DNA of 64,000 nt. Source: Hydractinia symbiolongicarpus. Its lineage: Eukaryota; Cnidaria; Hydrozoa; Anthoathecata; Hydractiniidae. Of the stretch, positions 34,501 to 49,100 are shown piece after piece. The position numbers were made by a program, and so were the translations under genes. Below the pieces are notes generated by a model. That model was not told the DNA's origin and did not search any database. It saw only the letters and a list, made by a program, of their open reading frames with translations. Positions within the stretch are counted from its first letter, which is position 1; each line of letters starts with the position of its first letter. The stretch lies in NCBI RefSeq assembly GCF_029227915.1, contig NC_079882.1:31116001-31180000 (forward strand). Direction: 5' to 3'.

Positions 34501-36560
34501 TGACTTATTTATCCAGATTTTTAAATGAAGCGCTACCAAAGCGCCCAGTGTAATTGCTGAGTTCCAGCAACCATGTCAGAATAAGAAGAATGTTAATTCT
34601 TGGAATCCAATTGGCTCATTCATCACATTTATAAGTTCAAAGTCCAAAATCAGCTCAATTAAGTCCCACATTCAATCGTTTCACTGTTAAAAGCAATGCA
34701 ACCTGGTAATATCAGAAACACACCGCAAAATACATGTTGGTACGAACATGTGACGCAACCGTTGTAACTCAAACGGAGTGATACCGTTACAAAGTCAATG
34801 AAATTTAGTTTTTGAAAATGTCTCTATTTCTTCTGCGCGAGCTAACGGCTAGGATTGGTCCTACAGTAAAAAACGACTTATTTATCTACATTTTTTAATA
34901 AAGCGCTATCACAGCGCCCAGTGTAATCGTTGAGTTCAAGCAATCATGTCAAATTAAGAAGAATTTTATTTCTTGGAGTCCAATTGTCTCATTTATCACA
35001 TTTATAAGTTCAAAGTTCAAAATCAGTTCAATTAAGTCCCACAGTAAATTTGTTCACTGTTAAAAGCCATGCAACTTGGTAATATCAAAAACATATCGCT
35101 AAATACATGTTGGTACGAATATGTGACGCAACCGTTGTAACTCAAACGGACTGATACCGTTAGAAAGTCAATGAAATATAGTTTTGGAAATTGTCTCCAT
35201 TTCTTCAGCGTGCGCTATCGTCTAGGATTGGTCCCAAAGTACAAAATGGCTTATTTATCTACATTTTTTAATGAGGCGCTACCACAGCGTCCAGTGGAAA
35301 TGCTTTGTTCCAGCAATCATTTCAAATTAAGAAGAACGTTTTTTCTTGGAGTCCAGTTGTCTTATTGATCATATTTCTAGGGTCAAAGTCCAAAATCATT
35401 TCAATTAAGTCCCACAGTCAATCGTTTCATTGTTAAAAGCGATGCAACCTAGTAGAGTCAGAAAAATGACGCTAAATGCATGTTGGCACGAATATGTGAC
35501 GCAACAGTTGTAAGTCAAACGGACCGATCCTGTTAGAAAGTTAATGAAATGTAATTTTTGAAACTGTCTGCATTTCTGCAGCGTGCGCTATCGTCTAGGA
35601 TTGGTCCCAAAGTACAAAATTACTTATTTATCTAAATTTTTTAATGAAGCGCTACCGCAGCGCGCGGTGTAATCGCTGAATTCCAGCAATCGTGTCAAAT
35701 TATGGAGAATGTTATTTCTTGGAGACCAATTGTCTCATTCATCACACCTATAATGTCAAAGTCCAAAATCAGTTCAATTAAGTCCCAGAATTAATCGTTT
35801 CACTGTTAAAAGCGATGCAACCTAGTAATATCTGAAACATATCGCTAAATACATGTTGGTACAAATATGTGACGCAACCATTGCACTTCAAGCGGACGGA
35901 TACTGTTAGAAACTCAATGTAATGTAGTTTTTGAAAGTGTCTCTATATCTTCAGCGCGTGCTAACGGCTAGGATTGGTACCACAGTAAAAAATGACTTAT
36001 TTATCTAAATTTTTAAATGAAGCGCTACCAAAGCGCCCAGTGTAATTGCTGAGTTCCAGCAACCATGTCAGAATAAGAAGAATGTTAATTCTTGGAGTCC
36101 AATTGGCTCATTCATCACATTTATAAGTTCAAAGTCCAAAATCAGCTCAATTAAGTCCCACATTCAATCGTTTCACTGTTAAAAGCAATGCAACCTGGTA
36201 ATATCAGAAACATATCGCAAAATACATGTTGGTACGAACATGTGACGCAACCGTTGTAACTCAAACGGAGTGATACCGTTACAAAGTCAATGAAATTTAG
36301 TTTTTGAAAATGTCTCTATTTCCTCTGCGCGAGCTAACGGTTAGGATTGGTCCTACAGTAAAAAACGACTTATTTATCTACATTTTTTAATAAAGCGCTA
36401 TCACAGCGCCCAGTGTAATCGTTGAGTTCAAGCAATCATGTCAAATTAAGAAGAATGTTATTTCTTGGAGTCCAATTGTCTCATTTACCACATTTATAAG
36501 TTCAAAGTTCAAAATCAGTTCAATTAAGTCCCACAGTAAATTGGTTTACTGTTAAAAGCC
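28501..36560 (+). repeat. Satellite with emerging tetramer period (about 1492 bp)
   Basis: No gene is visible. CGCTACCAAAGCGCC occurs at 32667, 34531, 36023 and 37515; the last three are spaced exactly 1492. AACATGTGACGC at 28781 and 31389 lies 2608 apart (seven monomers). The four alternating monomer types can be told by CGTGCGCTATCGTCTAGG with TTGATCATATTTC, CCCAGAATTAATCG, GATTGGTACCACAG, and CTACAGTAAAAAA(C/T)GAC. The tetramer becomes regular from about 33.7 kb and feeds into the 4476-bp unit that follows. Confidence 0.75.
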
Positions 36561-36564
36561 ATGC

Positions 36565-39500
36565 AACTTGGTAATATCAAAAACATATCGCTAAATACAT
36601 GTTGGTACGGATATGTGACGCAACCGTTGTAACTCAAACGGACTGATACCGTTAGAAAGTCAATGAAATATAGTTTTTGAAATTGTCTCCATTTCTTCAG
36701 CGTGCGCTATCGTCTAGGATTGGTCCCAAAGTACAAAATGGCTTATTTATCTACATTTTTTAATGAGGCGCTACCACAGCGTCCAGTGGAAATGCTTTGT
36801 TCCAGCAATCATTTCAAATTAAGAAGAACGTTTTTTCTTGGAGTCCAGTTGTCTTATTGATCATATTTCTAGGGTCAAAGTCCAAAATCATTTCAATTAA
36901 GTCCCACAGTCAATCGTTTCATTGTTAAAAGCGATGCAACCTAGTAGAGTCAGAAAAATGACGCTAAATGCATGTTGGCACGAATATGTGACGCAACAGT
37001 TGTAAGTCAAACGGACCGATCCTGTTAGAAAGTTAATGAAATGTAATTTTTGAAACTGTCTGCATTTCTGCAGCGTGCGCTATCGTCTAGGATTGGTCCC
37101 AAAGTACAAAATTACTTATTTATCTAAATTTTTTAATGAAGCGCTACCGCAGCGCCCGGTGTAATCGCTGAATTCCAGCAATCGTGTCAAATTATGGAGA
37201 ATGTGATTTCTTGGAGACCAATTGTCTCATTCATCACACCTATAATGTCAAAGTCCAAAATCAGTTCAATTAAGTCCCAGAATTAATCGTTTCACTGTTA
37301 AAAGCGATGCAACCTAGTAATATCTGAAACATATCGCTAAATACATGTTGGTACAAATATGTGACGCAACCATTGCACTTCAAGCGGACGGATACTGTTA
37401 GAAACTCAATGTAATGTAGTTTTTGAAAGTGTCTCTATATCTTCAGCGCGTGCTAACGGCTAGGATTGGTACCACAGTAAAAAATGACTTATTTATCTAA
37501 ATTTTTAAATGAAGCGCTACCAAAGCGCCCAGTGTAATTGCTGAGTTCCAGCAACCATGTCAGAATAAGAAGAATGTTAATTCTTGGAGTCCAATTGGCT
37601 CATTTATCACATTTATAAGTTCAAAGTTCAAAATCAGTTCAATTAAGTCCCACAGTAAATTGGTTTACTGTTAAAAGCCATGCAACTTGGTAATATCAAA
37701 AACATATCGCTAAATACATGTTGGTACGGATATGTGACGCAACCGTTGTAACTCAAACGGACTGATACCGTTAGAAAGTCAATGAAATATAGTTTTTGAA
37801 ATTGTCTCCATTTCTTCAGCGTGCGCTATCGTCTAGGATTGGTCCCAAAGTACAAAATGGCTTATTTATCTACATTTTTTAATGAGGCGCTACCACAGCG
37901 TCCAGTGGAAATGCTTTGTTCCAGCAATCATTTCAAATTAAGAAGAACGTTTTTTCTTGGAGTCCAGTTGTCTTATTGATCATATTTCTAGGGTCAAAGT
38001 CCAAAATCATTTCAATTAAGTCCCACAGTTAATCGTTTCATTGTTAAAAGCGATGCAACCTAGTAGAGTCAGAAAAATGACGCTAAATGCATGTTGGCAC
38101 GAATATGTGACGCAACAGTTGTAAGTCAAACGGACTGATCCTGTTAGAAAGTTAATGAAATGTAATTTTTGAAACTGTCTGCATTTCTGCAGCGTGCGCT
38201 ATCGTCTAGGATTGGTCCCAAAGTACAAAATTACTTATTTATCTAAATTTTTTAATGAAGCGCTACCGCAGCGCCCGGTGTAATCGCTGAATTCCAGCAA
38301 TCGTGTCAAATTATGGAGAATGTTATTTCTTGGAGACCAATTGTCTCATTCATCACACCTATAATGTCAAAGTCCAAAATCAGTTCAATTAAGTCCCAGA
38401 ATTAATCGTTTCACTGTTAAAAGCGATGCAACCTAGTAATATCTGAAACATATCGCTAAATACATGTTGGTACAAATATGTGACGCAACCATTGCACTTC
38501 AAGCGGACGGATACTGTTAGAAACTCAATGTAATGTAGTTTTTGAAAGTGTCTCTATATCTTCAGCGCGTGCTAACGGCTAGGATTGGTACCACAGTAAA
38601 AAATGACTTATTTATCTAAATTTTTAAATGAAGCGCTACCAAAGCGCCCAGTGTAATTGCTGAGTTCCAGCAACCATGTCAGAATAAGAAGAATGTTAAT
38701 TCTTGGAGTCCAATTGGCTCATTCATCACATTTATAAGTTCAAAGTCCAAAATCAGCTCAATTAAGTCCCACATTCAATCGTTTCACTGTTAAAAGCAAT
38801 GCAACCTGGTAATATCAGAAACATATCGCAAAATACATGTTGGTACGAACATGTGACGCAACCGTTGTAACTCAAACGGAGTGATACCGTTACAAAGTCA
38901 ATGAAATTTAGTTTTTGAAAATGTCTCTATTTCCTCTGCGCGAGCTAACGGTTAGGATTGGTCCTACAGTAAAAAACGACTTATTTATCTACATTTTTTA
39001 ATAAAGCGCTATCACAGCGCCCAGTGTAATCGTTGAGTTCAAGCAATCATGTCAAATTAAGAAGAATGTTATTTCTTGGAGTCCAATTGTCTCATTTATC
39101 ACATTTATAAGTTCAAAGTTCAAAATCAGTTCAATTAAGTCCCACAGTAAATTGGTTTACTGTTAAAAGCCATGCAACTTGGTAATATCAAAAACATATC
39201 GCTAAATACATGTTGGTACGGATATGTGACGCAACCGTTGTAGCTCAAACAGACTGATAACGTTAGAAAGTCAATGTAATGTAGTTTTTGAAAGTGTCTC
39301 TATGTCTTCAGCGCGTGCTAACGGCTAGGATCGGTACCACAGTAAAAAATGACTTATTTATCTAAATTTTTTAATGAAGCGCTACCGCAGCGCCCAGTGT
39401 AATCGCTGAAATCCAGCAATCGTGTCAAATTATGAAGAATGTTATTTCTTGGAGACCAATTGTCTCATTCATCACATTTATAATTTCAAAGTCCAAAATC

Positions 39501-41040
39501 AGTTCAATTAAGTCCCAGAATTAATCGTTTCACTGTTAAAAGCGATGCAACCTAGTAATATCTGAAACATATCGCTAAATACATGTTGGTACGAATATGT
39601 GACGCAACCGTTGCACTTCAAGCGGACGGATACTGTTAGAAACTCAATGTAATGTAGTTTTTGAAAGTGTCTCTATATCTTCAGCGCGTGCTAACGGCTA
39701 GGATTGGTACCACAGTAAAAAATGACTTATTTATCTAAATTTTTAAATAAAGCGCTACCAAAGCGCCCAGTGTAATTGCTGAGTTCCAGCAACCATGTCA
39801 GAATAAGAAGAATGTTAATTCTTGGAGTCCAATTGGCTCATTCATCACATTTATAAGTTCAAAGTCCAAAGTCAGCTCAATTAAGTCCCACATTCAATCG
39901 TTTCACTGTTAAAAGCGAGGCAACCTGGTAATATCAGAAACATATCGCAAAATACATGTTGGTACGAACATGTGACGCAACCGTTGTAGCTCAAACAGAC
40001 TGATAACGTTAGAAAGTCAATAAAATGTAATTTTTGAAACTGTCTCTATTTCTTCAGAGCGCGCTAAGGTCTAGGATTGGTCCCACAGTAAAAAATGGCT
40101 TATTTATCTACATTTTTTAATAAAGCGCTACCACAGCGCCCAGTGGAAATGCCCTGTTCCAGCAATCATTTTAAATTAAGAAGAACGCTTTTTCTTGGAG
40201 TCCAGTTGTCTTATTGATCATATTTCTAGGGTCAAAGTCCAAAATCATTTCAATTAAGTCCCACAGTCAATCGTTTCACTGTTAAAAGCGATGCAACCTA
40301 GTAGAGTCAGAAAAATGACGCTAAAAGCATCTTGGCACGAATATGTGACGCAACAGTTGTAAGTCAAACGGACCGATACTGTTAGAAAGTTAATGAAATG
40401 TAATTTTTGAAACTGTCTGCATTTCTGCAGCGTGCGCTATCGTCTAGGATTGGTCCCAAAGTACAAAATGACTTATTTATCTAAATTTTTTAATGAAGGG
40501 CTACCGCAGCGCCCAGTGTAATCGCTGAATTCCAGCAATCGTGTCAAATTATGGAGAATGTTATTTCCTGGAGACCAATTAGCTCATTCATCACACCTAT
40601 AATGTCAAAGTCAAAAATCAGTTCAATTAAGTCCCAGAATTAATCGTTTCACTGTTAAAAGCGATGCAACCTAGTAATATCTGAAACATATCGCTAAATA
40701 CATGTTGGTACGAATATGTGACGCAACCGTTGCACTTCAAGCGGACGGATACTGTTAGAAACTCAATGTAATGTAGTTTTTGAAAGTGTCCCTATATCTT
40801 CAGCGCGTGCTAACGGCTAGGATTGGTACCACAGTAAAAAATGACTTATTTATCCAGACTTTTAAATGAAGCGCTACCAAAGCGCCCAGTGTAATTGCTG
40901 AGTTCCAGCAACCATGTCAGAATAAGAAGAATGTTAATTCTTGGAATCCAATTGGCTCATTCATCACATTTATAAGTTCAAAGTCCAAAATCAGCTCAAT
41001 TAAGTCCCACAGTAAATTTGTTCACTGTTAAAAGCCATGT
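36565..41040 (+). repeat. 4476-bp higher-order unit (12 monomers), copy 1
   Basis: Repeated immediately downstream at an offset of exactly 4476. Landmarks: GTTGGTACGGATATG at 36601/41077, GTAAATTGGTTTACTG at 37655/42131, TAGCTCAAACAGACTG at 39241/43717, and CAGACTTTTAAATG at 40855/45331. The left limit is bounded by the mismatch TTGGTTTACTG (36541) against TTTGTTCACTG in copy 2. Private single-base changes are shared between the copies, such as CGGTACCACAG with GGATC at about 39330/43806. This shows a very recent duplication or an assembly repeat. Confidence 0.88.
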
Positions 41041-44000
41041 AACTTGGTAATATCAAAAACATATCGCTAAATACATGTTGGTACGGATATGTGACGCAAC
41101 CGTTGTAACTCAAACGGACTGATACCGTTAGAAAGTCAATGAAATATAGTTTTTGAAATTGTCTCCATTTCTTCAGCGTGCGCTATCGTCTAGGATTGGT
41201 CCCAAAGTACAAAATGGCTTATTTATCTACATTTTTTAATGAGGCGCTACCACAGCGTCCAGTGGAAATGCTTTGTTCCAGCAATCATTTCAAATTAAGA
41301 AGAACGTTTTTTCTTGGAGTCCAGTTGTCTTATTGATCATATTTCTAGGGTCAAAGTCCAAAATCATTTCAATTAAGTCCCACAGTCAATCGTTTCATTG
41401 TTAAAAGCGATGCAACCTAGTAGAGTCAGAAAAATGACGCTAAATGCATGTTGGCACGAATATGTGACGCAACAGTTGTAAGTCAAACGGACCGATCCTG
41501 TTAGAAAGTTAATGAAATGTAATTTTTGAAACTGTCTGCATTTCTGCAGCGTGCGCTATCGTCTAGGATTGGTCCCAAAGTACAAAATTACTTATTTATC
41601 TAAATTTTTTAATGAAGCGCTACCGCAGCGCCCGGTGTAATCGCTGAATTCCAGCAATCGTGTCAAATTATGGAGAATGTGATTTCTTGGAGACCAATTG
41701 TCTCATTCATCACACCTATAATGTCAAAGTCCAAAATCAGTTCAATTAAGTCCCAGAATTAATCGTTTCACTGTTAAAAGCGATGCAACCTAGTAATATC
41801 TGAAACATATCGCTAAATACATGTTGGTACAAATATGTGACGCAACCATTGCACTTCAAGCGGACGGATACTGTTAGAAACTCAATGTAATGTAGTTTTT
41901 GAAAGTGTCTCTATATCTTCAGCGCGTGCTAACGGCTAGGATTGGTACCACAGTAAAAAATGACTTATTTATCTAAATTTTTAAATGAAGCGCTACCAAA
42001 GCGCCCAGTGTAATTGCTGAGTTCCAGCAACCATGTCAGAATAAGAAGAATGTTAATTCTTGGAGTCCAATTGGCTCATTTATCACATTTATAAGTTCAA
42101 AGTTCAAAATCAGTTCAATTAAGTCCCACAGTAAATTGGTTTACTGTTAAAAGCCATGCAACTTGGTAATATCAAAAACATATCGCTAAATACATGTTGG
42201 TACGGATATGTGACGCAACCGTTGTAACTCAAACGGACTGATACCGTTAGAAAGTCAATGAAATATAGTTTTTGAAATTGTCTCCATTTCTTCAGCGTGC
42301 GCTATCGTCTAGGATTGGTCCCAAAGTACAAAATGGCTTATTTATCTACATTTTTTAATGAGGCGCTACCACAGCGTCCAGTGGAAATGCTTTGTTCCAG
42401 CAATCATTTCAAATTAAGAAGAACGTTTTTTCTTGGAGTCCAGTTGTCTTATTGATCATATTTCTAGGGTCAAAGTCCAAAATCATTTCAATTAAGTCCC
42501 ACAGTTAATCGTTTCATTGTTAAAAGCGATGCAACCTAGTAGAGTCAGAAAAATGACGCTAAATGCATGTTGGCACGAATATGTGACGCAACAGTTGTAA
42601 GTCAAACGGACTGATCCTGTTAGAAAGTTAATGAAATGTAATTTTTGAAACTGTCTGCATTTCTGCAGCGTGCGCTATCGTCTAGGATTGGTCCCAAAGT
42701 ACAAAATTACTTATTTATCTAAATTTTTTAATGAAGCGCTACCGCAGCGCCCGGTGTAATCGCTGAATTCCAGCAATCGTGTCAAATTATGGAGAATGTT
42801 ATTTCTTGGAGACCAATTGTCTCATTCATCACACCTATAATGTCAAAGTCCAAAATCAGTTCAATTAAGTCCCAGAATTAATCGTTTCACTGTTAAAAGC
42901 GATGCAACCTAGTAATATCTGAAACATATCGCTAAATACATGTTGGTACAAATATGTGACGCAACCATTGCACTTCAAGCGGACGGATACTGTTAGAAAC
43001 TCAATGTAATGTAGTTTTTGAAAGTGTCTCTATATCTTCAGCGCGTGCTAACGGCTAGGATTGGTACCACAGTAAAAAATGACTTATTTATCTAAATTTT
43101 TAAATGAAGCGCTACCAAAGCGCCCAGTGTAATTGCTGAGTTCCAGCAACCATGTCAGAATAAGAAGAATGTTAATTCTTGGAGTCCAATTGGCTCATTC
43201 ATCACATTTATAAGTTCAAAGTCCAAAATCAGCTCAATTAAGTCCCACATTCAATCGTTTCACTGTTAAAAGCAATGCAACCTGGTAATATCAGAAACAT
43301 ATCGCAAAATACATGTTGGTACGAACATGTGACGCAACCGTTGTAACTCAAACGGAGTGATACCGTTACAAAGTCAATGAAATTTAGTTTTTGAAAATGT
43401 CTCTATTTCCTCTGCGCGAGCTAACGGTTAGGATTGGTCCTACAGTAAAAAACGACTTATTTATCTACATTTTTTAATAAAGCGCTATCACAGCGCCCAG
43501 TGTAATCGTTGAGTTCAAGCAATCATGTCAAATTAAGAAGAATGTTATTTCTTGGAGTCCAATTGTCTCATTTATCACATTTATAAGTTCAAAGTTCAAA
43601 ATCAGTTCAATTAAGTCCCACAGTAAATTGGTTTACTGTTAAAAGCCATGCAACTTGGTAATATCAAAAACATATCGCTAAATACATGTTGGTACGGATA
43701 TGTGACGCAACCGTTGTAGCTCAAACAGACTGATAACGTTAGAAAGTCAATGTAATGTAGTTTTTGAAAGTGTCTCTATGTCTTCAGCGCGTGCTAACGG
43801 CTAGGATCGGTACCACAGTAAAAAATGACTTATTTATCTAAATTTTTTAATGAAGCGCTACCGCAGCGCCCAGTGTAATCGCTGAAATCCAGCAATCGTG
43901 TCAAATTATGAAGAATGTTATTTCTTGGAGACCAATTGTCTCATTCATCACATTTATAATTTCAAAGTCCAAAATCAGTTCAATTAAGTCCCAGAATTAA

Positions 44001-45516
44001 TCGTTTCACTGTTAAAAGCGATGCAACCTAGTAATATCTGAAACATATCGCTAAATACATGTTGGTACGAATATGTGACGCAACCGTTGCACTTCAAGCG
44101 GACGGATACTGTTAGAAACTCAATGTAATGTAGTTTTTGAAAGTGTCTCTATATCTTCAGCGCGTGCTAACGGCTAGGATTGGTACCACAGTAAAAAATG
44201 ACTTATTTATCTAAATTTTTAAATAAAGCGCTACCAAAGCGCCCAGTGTAATTGCTGAGTTCCAGCAACCATGTCAGAATAAGAAGAATGTTAATTCTTG
44301 GAGTCCAATTGGCTCATTCATCACATTTATAAGTTCAAAGTCCAAAGTCAGCTCAATTAAGTCCCACATTCAATCGTTTCACTGTTAAAAGCGAGGCAAC
44401 CTGGTAATATCAGAAACATATCGCAAAATACATGTTGGTACGAACATGTGACGCAACCGTTGTAGCTCAAACAGACTGATAACGTTAGAAAGTCAATAAA
44501 ATGTAATTTTTGAAACTGTCTCTATTTCTTCAGAGCGCGCTAAGGTCTAGGATTGGTCCCACAGTAAAAAATGGCTTATTTATCTACATTTTTTAATAAA
44601 GCGCTACCACAGCGCCCAGTGGAAATGCCCTGTTCCAGCAATCATTTTAAATTAAGAAGAACGCTTTTTCTTGGAGTCCAGTTGTCTTATTGATCATATT
44701 TCTAGGGTCAAAGTCCAAAATCATTTCAATTAAGTCCCACAGTCAATCGTTTCACTGTTAAAAGCGATGCAACCTAGTAGAGTCAGAAAAATGACGCTAA
44801 AAGCATCTTGGCACGAATATGTGACGCAACAGTTGTAAGTCAAACGGACCGATACTGTTAGAAAGTTAATGAAATGTAATTTTTGAAACTGTCTGCATTT
44901 CTGCAGCGTGCGCTATCGTCTAGGATTGGTCCCAAAGTACAAAATGACTTATTTATCTAAATTTTTTAATGAAGGGCTACCGCAGCGCCCAGTGTAATCG
45001 CTGAATTCCAGCAATCGTGTCAAATTATGGAGAATGTTATTTCCTGGAGACCAATTAGCTCATTCATCACACCTATAATGTCAAAGTCAAAAATCAGTTC
45101 AATTAAGTCCCAGAATTAATCGTTTCACTGTTAAAAGCGATGCAACCTAGTAATATCTGAAACATATCGCTAAATACATGTTGGTACGAATATGTGACGC
45201 AACCGTTGCACTTCAAGCGGACGGATACTGTTAGAAACTCAATGTAATGTAGTTTTTGAAAGTGTCCCTATATCTTCAGCGCGTGCTAACGGCTAGGATT
45301 GGTACCACAGTAAAAAATGACTTATTTATCCAGACTTTTAAATGAAGCGCTACCAAAGCGCCCAGTGTAATTGCTGAGTTCCAGCAACCATGTCAGAATA
45401 AGAAGAATGTTAATTCTTGGAATCCAATTGGCTCATTCATCACATTTATAAGTTCAAAGTCCAAAATCAGCTCAATTAAGTCCCACAGTAAATTTGTTCA
45501 CTGTTAAAAGCCATGT
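41041..45516 (+). repeat. 4476-bp higher-order unit (12 monomers), copy 2
   Basis: Near-identical to the preceding unit. A partial third copy follows, at least from 45553 (GTTGGTACGAATATG) through ACCGATCCTG at 45967, still at an offset of 4476 from 41491. At about 46100 the match ends, where CCCAGTGTAATCGCTGAAATCC replaces CCCGGTGTAATCGCTGAATTCC. That replacement matches a different monomer of the same unit (about 39390), so the third copy has been joined out of register, as unequal crossing-over or conversion would do. Confidence 0.85.
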
Positions 45517-46100
45517 AACTTGGTAATATCAAAAACATATCGCTAAATACATGTTGGTACGAATATGTGACGCAACCGTTGCAACTCAAACGGACTGATA
45601 CCGTTAGAAAGTCAATGAAATATAGTTTTTGAAATTGTCTCCATTTCTTCAGCGTGCGCTATCGTCTAGGATTGGTCCCAAAGTACAAAATGGCTTATTT
45701 ATCTACATTTTTTAATGAGGCGCTACCACAGCGTCCAGTGGAAATGCTTTGTTCCAGCAATCATTTCAAATTAAGAAGAACGTTTTTTCTTGGAGTCCAG
45801 TTGTCTTATTGATCATATTTCTAGGGTCAAAGTCCAAAATCATTTCAATTAAGTCCCACAGTCAATCGTTTCATTGTTAAAAGCGATGCAACCTAGTAGA
45901 GTCAGAAAAATGACGCTAAATGCATGTTGGCACGAATATGTGACGCAACAGTTGTAAGTCAAACGGACCGATCCTGTTAGAAAGTTAATGAAATGTAATT
46001 TTTGAAACTGTCTGCATTTCTGCAGCGTGCGCTATCGTCTAGGATTGGTCCCAAAGTACAAAATTACTTATTTATCTAAATTTTTTAATGAAGCGCTACC

Positions 46101-49100
46101 GCAGCGCCCAGTGTAATCGCTGAAATCCAGCAATCGTGTCAAATTATGAAGAATGTTATTTCTTGGAGACCAATTGTCTCATTCATCACATTTATAATGT
46201 CAAAGTCCAAAATCAGTTCAATTAAGTCCCAGAATTAATCGTTTCACTGTTAAAAGCGATGCAACCTAGTAATATCTGAAACATATCGCTAAATACATGT
46301 TGGTACGAATATGTGACGCAACCGTTGCACTTCAAGCGGACGGATACTGTTAGAAACTCAATGTAATGTAGTTTTTGAAAGTGTCTCTATATCTTCAGCG
46401 CGTGCTAACGGCTAGGATTGGTACCACAGTAAAAAATGACTTATTTATCTAAATTTTTAAATAAAGCGCTACCAAAGCGCCCAGTGTAATTGCTGAGTTC
46501 CAGCAACCATGTCAGAATAAGAAGAATGTTAATTCTTGGAATCCAATTGGCTCATTCATCACATTTATAAGTTCAAAGTCCAAAATCAGCTCAATTAAGT
46601 CCCACATTCAATCGTTTCACTGTTAAAAGTAATGCAACCTGGTAATATCAGAAACATACCGCAAAATACATGTTGGTACGAACATGTGACGCAACCGTTG
46701 TAACTCAAACGGAGTGATACCGTTACAAAGTCAATGAAATTTAGTTTTTGAAAATGTCTCTATTTCTTCTGCGCGAGCTAACGGCTAGGATGGGTCCTAC
46801 AGTAAAAAACGACTTATTTATCTACATTTTTTAATAAAGCGCTATCACAGCGCCCAGTGTAATCGTTGAGTTCAAGCAATCATGTCAAATTAAGAAGAAT
46901 TTTATTTCTTGGAGTCCAATTGTCTCATTTATCACATTTATAAGTTCAAAGTTCAAAATCAGTTCAATTAAGTCCCACAGTAAATTTGTTCACTGTTAAA
47001 AGCCATGTAACTTGGTAATATCAAAAACATATCGCTAAATACATGTTGGTACGAATATGTGACGCAACCGTTGTAACTCAAACGGAGTGATACCGTTACA
47101 AAGTCAATGAAATTTAGTTTTCGAAAATGTCTCTATTTCTTCAACACGAGCTAACGGCTAGGAATGGTCCCACAGTAAAAAAAGACTTATTTATCTACAT
47201 TTTTTAATAAAGCGCTATCACAGCGCCCAGTGTAATCCTTGAGTTCAAGCAATCATGTCAAATTAAGAAGAATGTTATTTCTTGGAGTCCAATTTTCTCA
47301 TTTATCACATTTATAAGTTCAAAGTCCAAAATCAGTTCTATTAAGTCCCACAGTCAATCGTTTCACTGTTAAAAGCGATGCATCCTGGTAATATCAGAAA
47401 CATATCGCAAAATACATGTTGGTACGAACATGTGACGCAACCGTTGTAACTCAAACGGAGTGATACCGTTACAAAGTCAATGAAATTTAGTTTTTGAAAA
47501 TGTCTCTATTTCTTCTGCGCGAGCTAACGGCTAGGATTGGTCCTACAGTAAAAAATTACTTATTTATCTACATTTTTAAATAAAGCGCTATCAGAGCGCC
47601 CAGTGTAATCGTTAAGTTCAAGCAATCATGTTAAATTAAGAAGAATGTTATTTCTTGGAGTCCAATTGTCTCATTTATCACATTTATAAGTTCAAAGTCC
47701 AAAACCAGTTCAATTAAGTCCCACAGTAAATCGGTTCACTGTTAAAAGCCATGCAACTTGGTAATATCAGAAACATATCGCTAAATACATGTTGGTACGG
47801 ATATGTGACGCAACCGTTGTAGCTCAAACAGACTGATAACGTTAGAAAGTCAATAAAATGTAATTTTTGAAACTGTCTCTATTTCTTCAAAGCGCGCTAA
47901 CGTCTAGGATTGGTCCCACAGTAAAAAATGGCTTATTTATCTACATTTTTTAATAAAGCGCTACCACAGCGTCCAGTGGAAATGCCCTGTTCCAGCAATC
48001 ATTTCAAGTTAAGAAGAAGGTTTTTTCTTGGAGTCCAGTTGTCTTATTGATCATATTTCCAAGGTCAAAGACCACAATCATTTCAATTAAGTCCCACAGT
48101 CAATCGTTTCATTGTTAAAAGCGCTGCAACCTAGTAGAGTCAGAAAAATAACGCGAAATACATGTTGGTACGAATATGTGACGCAACCGTTGTAACTCAA
48201 ACGGAGTGATACCGTTACAAAGTCAATGAAATTTAGTTTTCGAAAATGTCTCTATTTCTTCAACGCGAACTAACGGCTAGGAATGGTCCCACAGTAAAAA
48301 ATGACTTATTTATCTACATTTTTTAATAAAGCGCTATCACAGCGCCCAGTGTAAACGTTGAGTTCAAGCAATCATGTCAAATTAAGAAGAATGTTATTTC
48401 TTGGAGATCAATTGTCTCAATTATCACATTAATAAGCTCAAAGTCCAAAATCAGTTCTATTAAGTCCCACAGTAAATTGGTTCACTGTTAAAAGCACTGC
48501 AACTTGGTAATATCAGAAACATATCGCTAAATACATGTTGGTACGGATATGTGACGCAACCGTTGTAGCCCAAACAGACTGATAACTTTAGAAGGTCTAT
48601 AAAATGTAATTTTTGAAACTGTCTCTCTTTCTTCAGAGCGCGCTAACGTCTAGGATTGGTCCCACAGTAAAAAATGGCTTATTTATCTACATTTTTTAAT
48701 AAAGCGCTACCACAGCGCCCAGTGGAAATGCCTTGTTCCAGCAATCATTTCAAGTTAAGAAGAACGTTTTTTCTTGGAGTCCAGTTGTGTTATTGATCAT
48801 ATTTCCAGGGTCAAAGACCACAATCATTTCAATTAAGTCCCACAGTCAATCGTTTCATTGTTAAAAGCGCTGCAACCTAGTAAAGTCAGAAAAATAACGC
48901 GAAATACATGTTGGTACGAATATGTGACGCAACCTTTGTAACTCAAACGGAGTGATACTGTTACAATGTCAATGAAATTTAGTTTTCGAAAATGTCTCTA
49001 TTTCTTCAACGCGAGCTAACGGCTAGGAATGTTCCCACAGTAAAAAATGTCTTATTTATCTAAATTTTTTAATAAAGCGCAACCACAGCGCCCAGCGAAA

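Noticed and set aside
35171-35368. Plus-strand frame of 65 codons
   Set aside because: It lies wholly inside ordinary satellite monomers and is opened by a few local substitutions; sister monomers carry stops.
36565-45516. Interpretation of the exact 4476-bp copies as certain biology
   Set aside because: Near-perfect tandem copies in satellite arrays are also a known assembly artefact; without reads I treat copy number as provisional.
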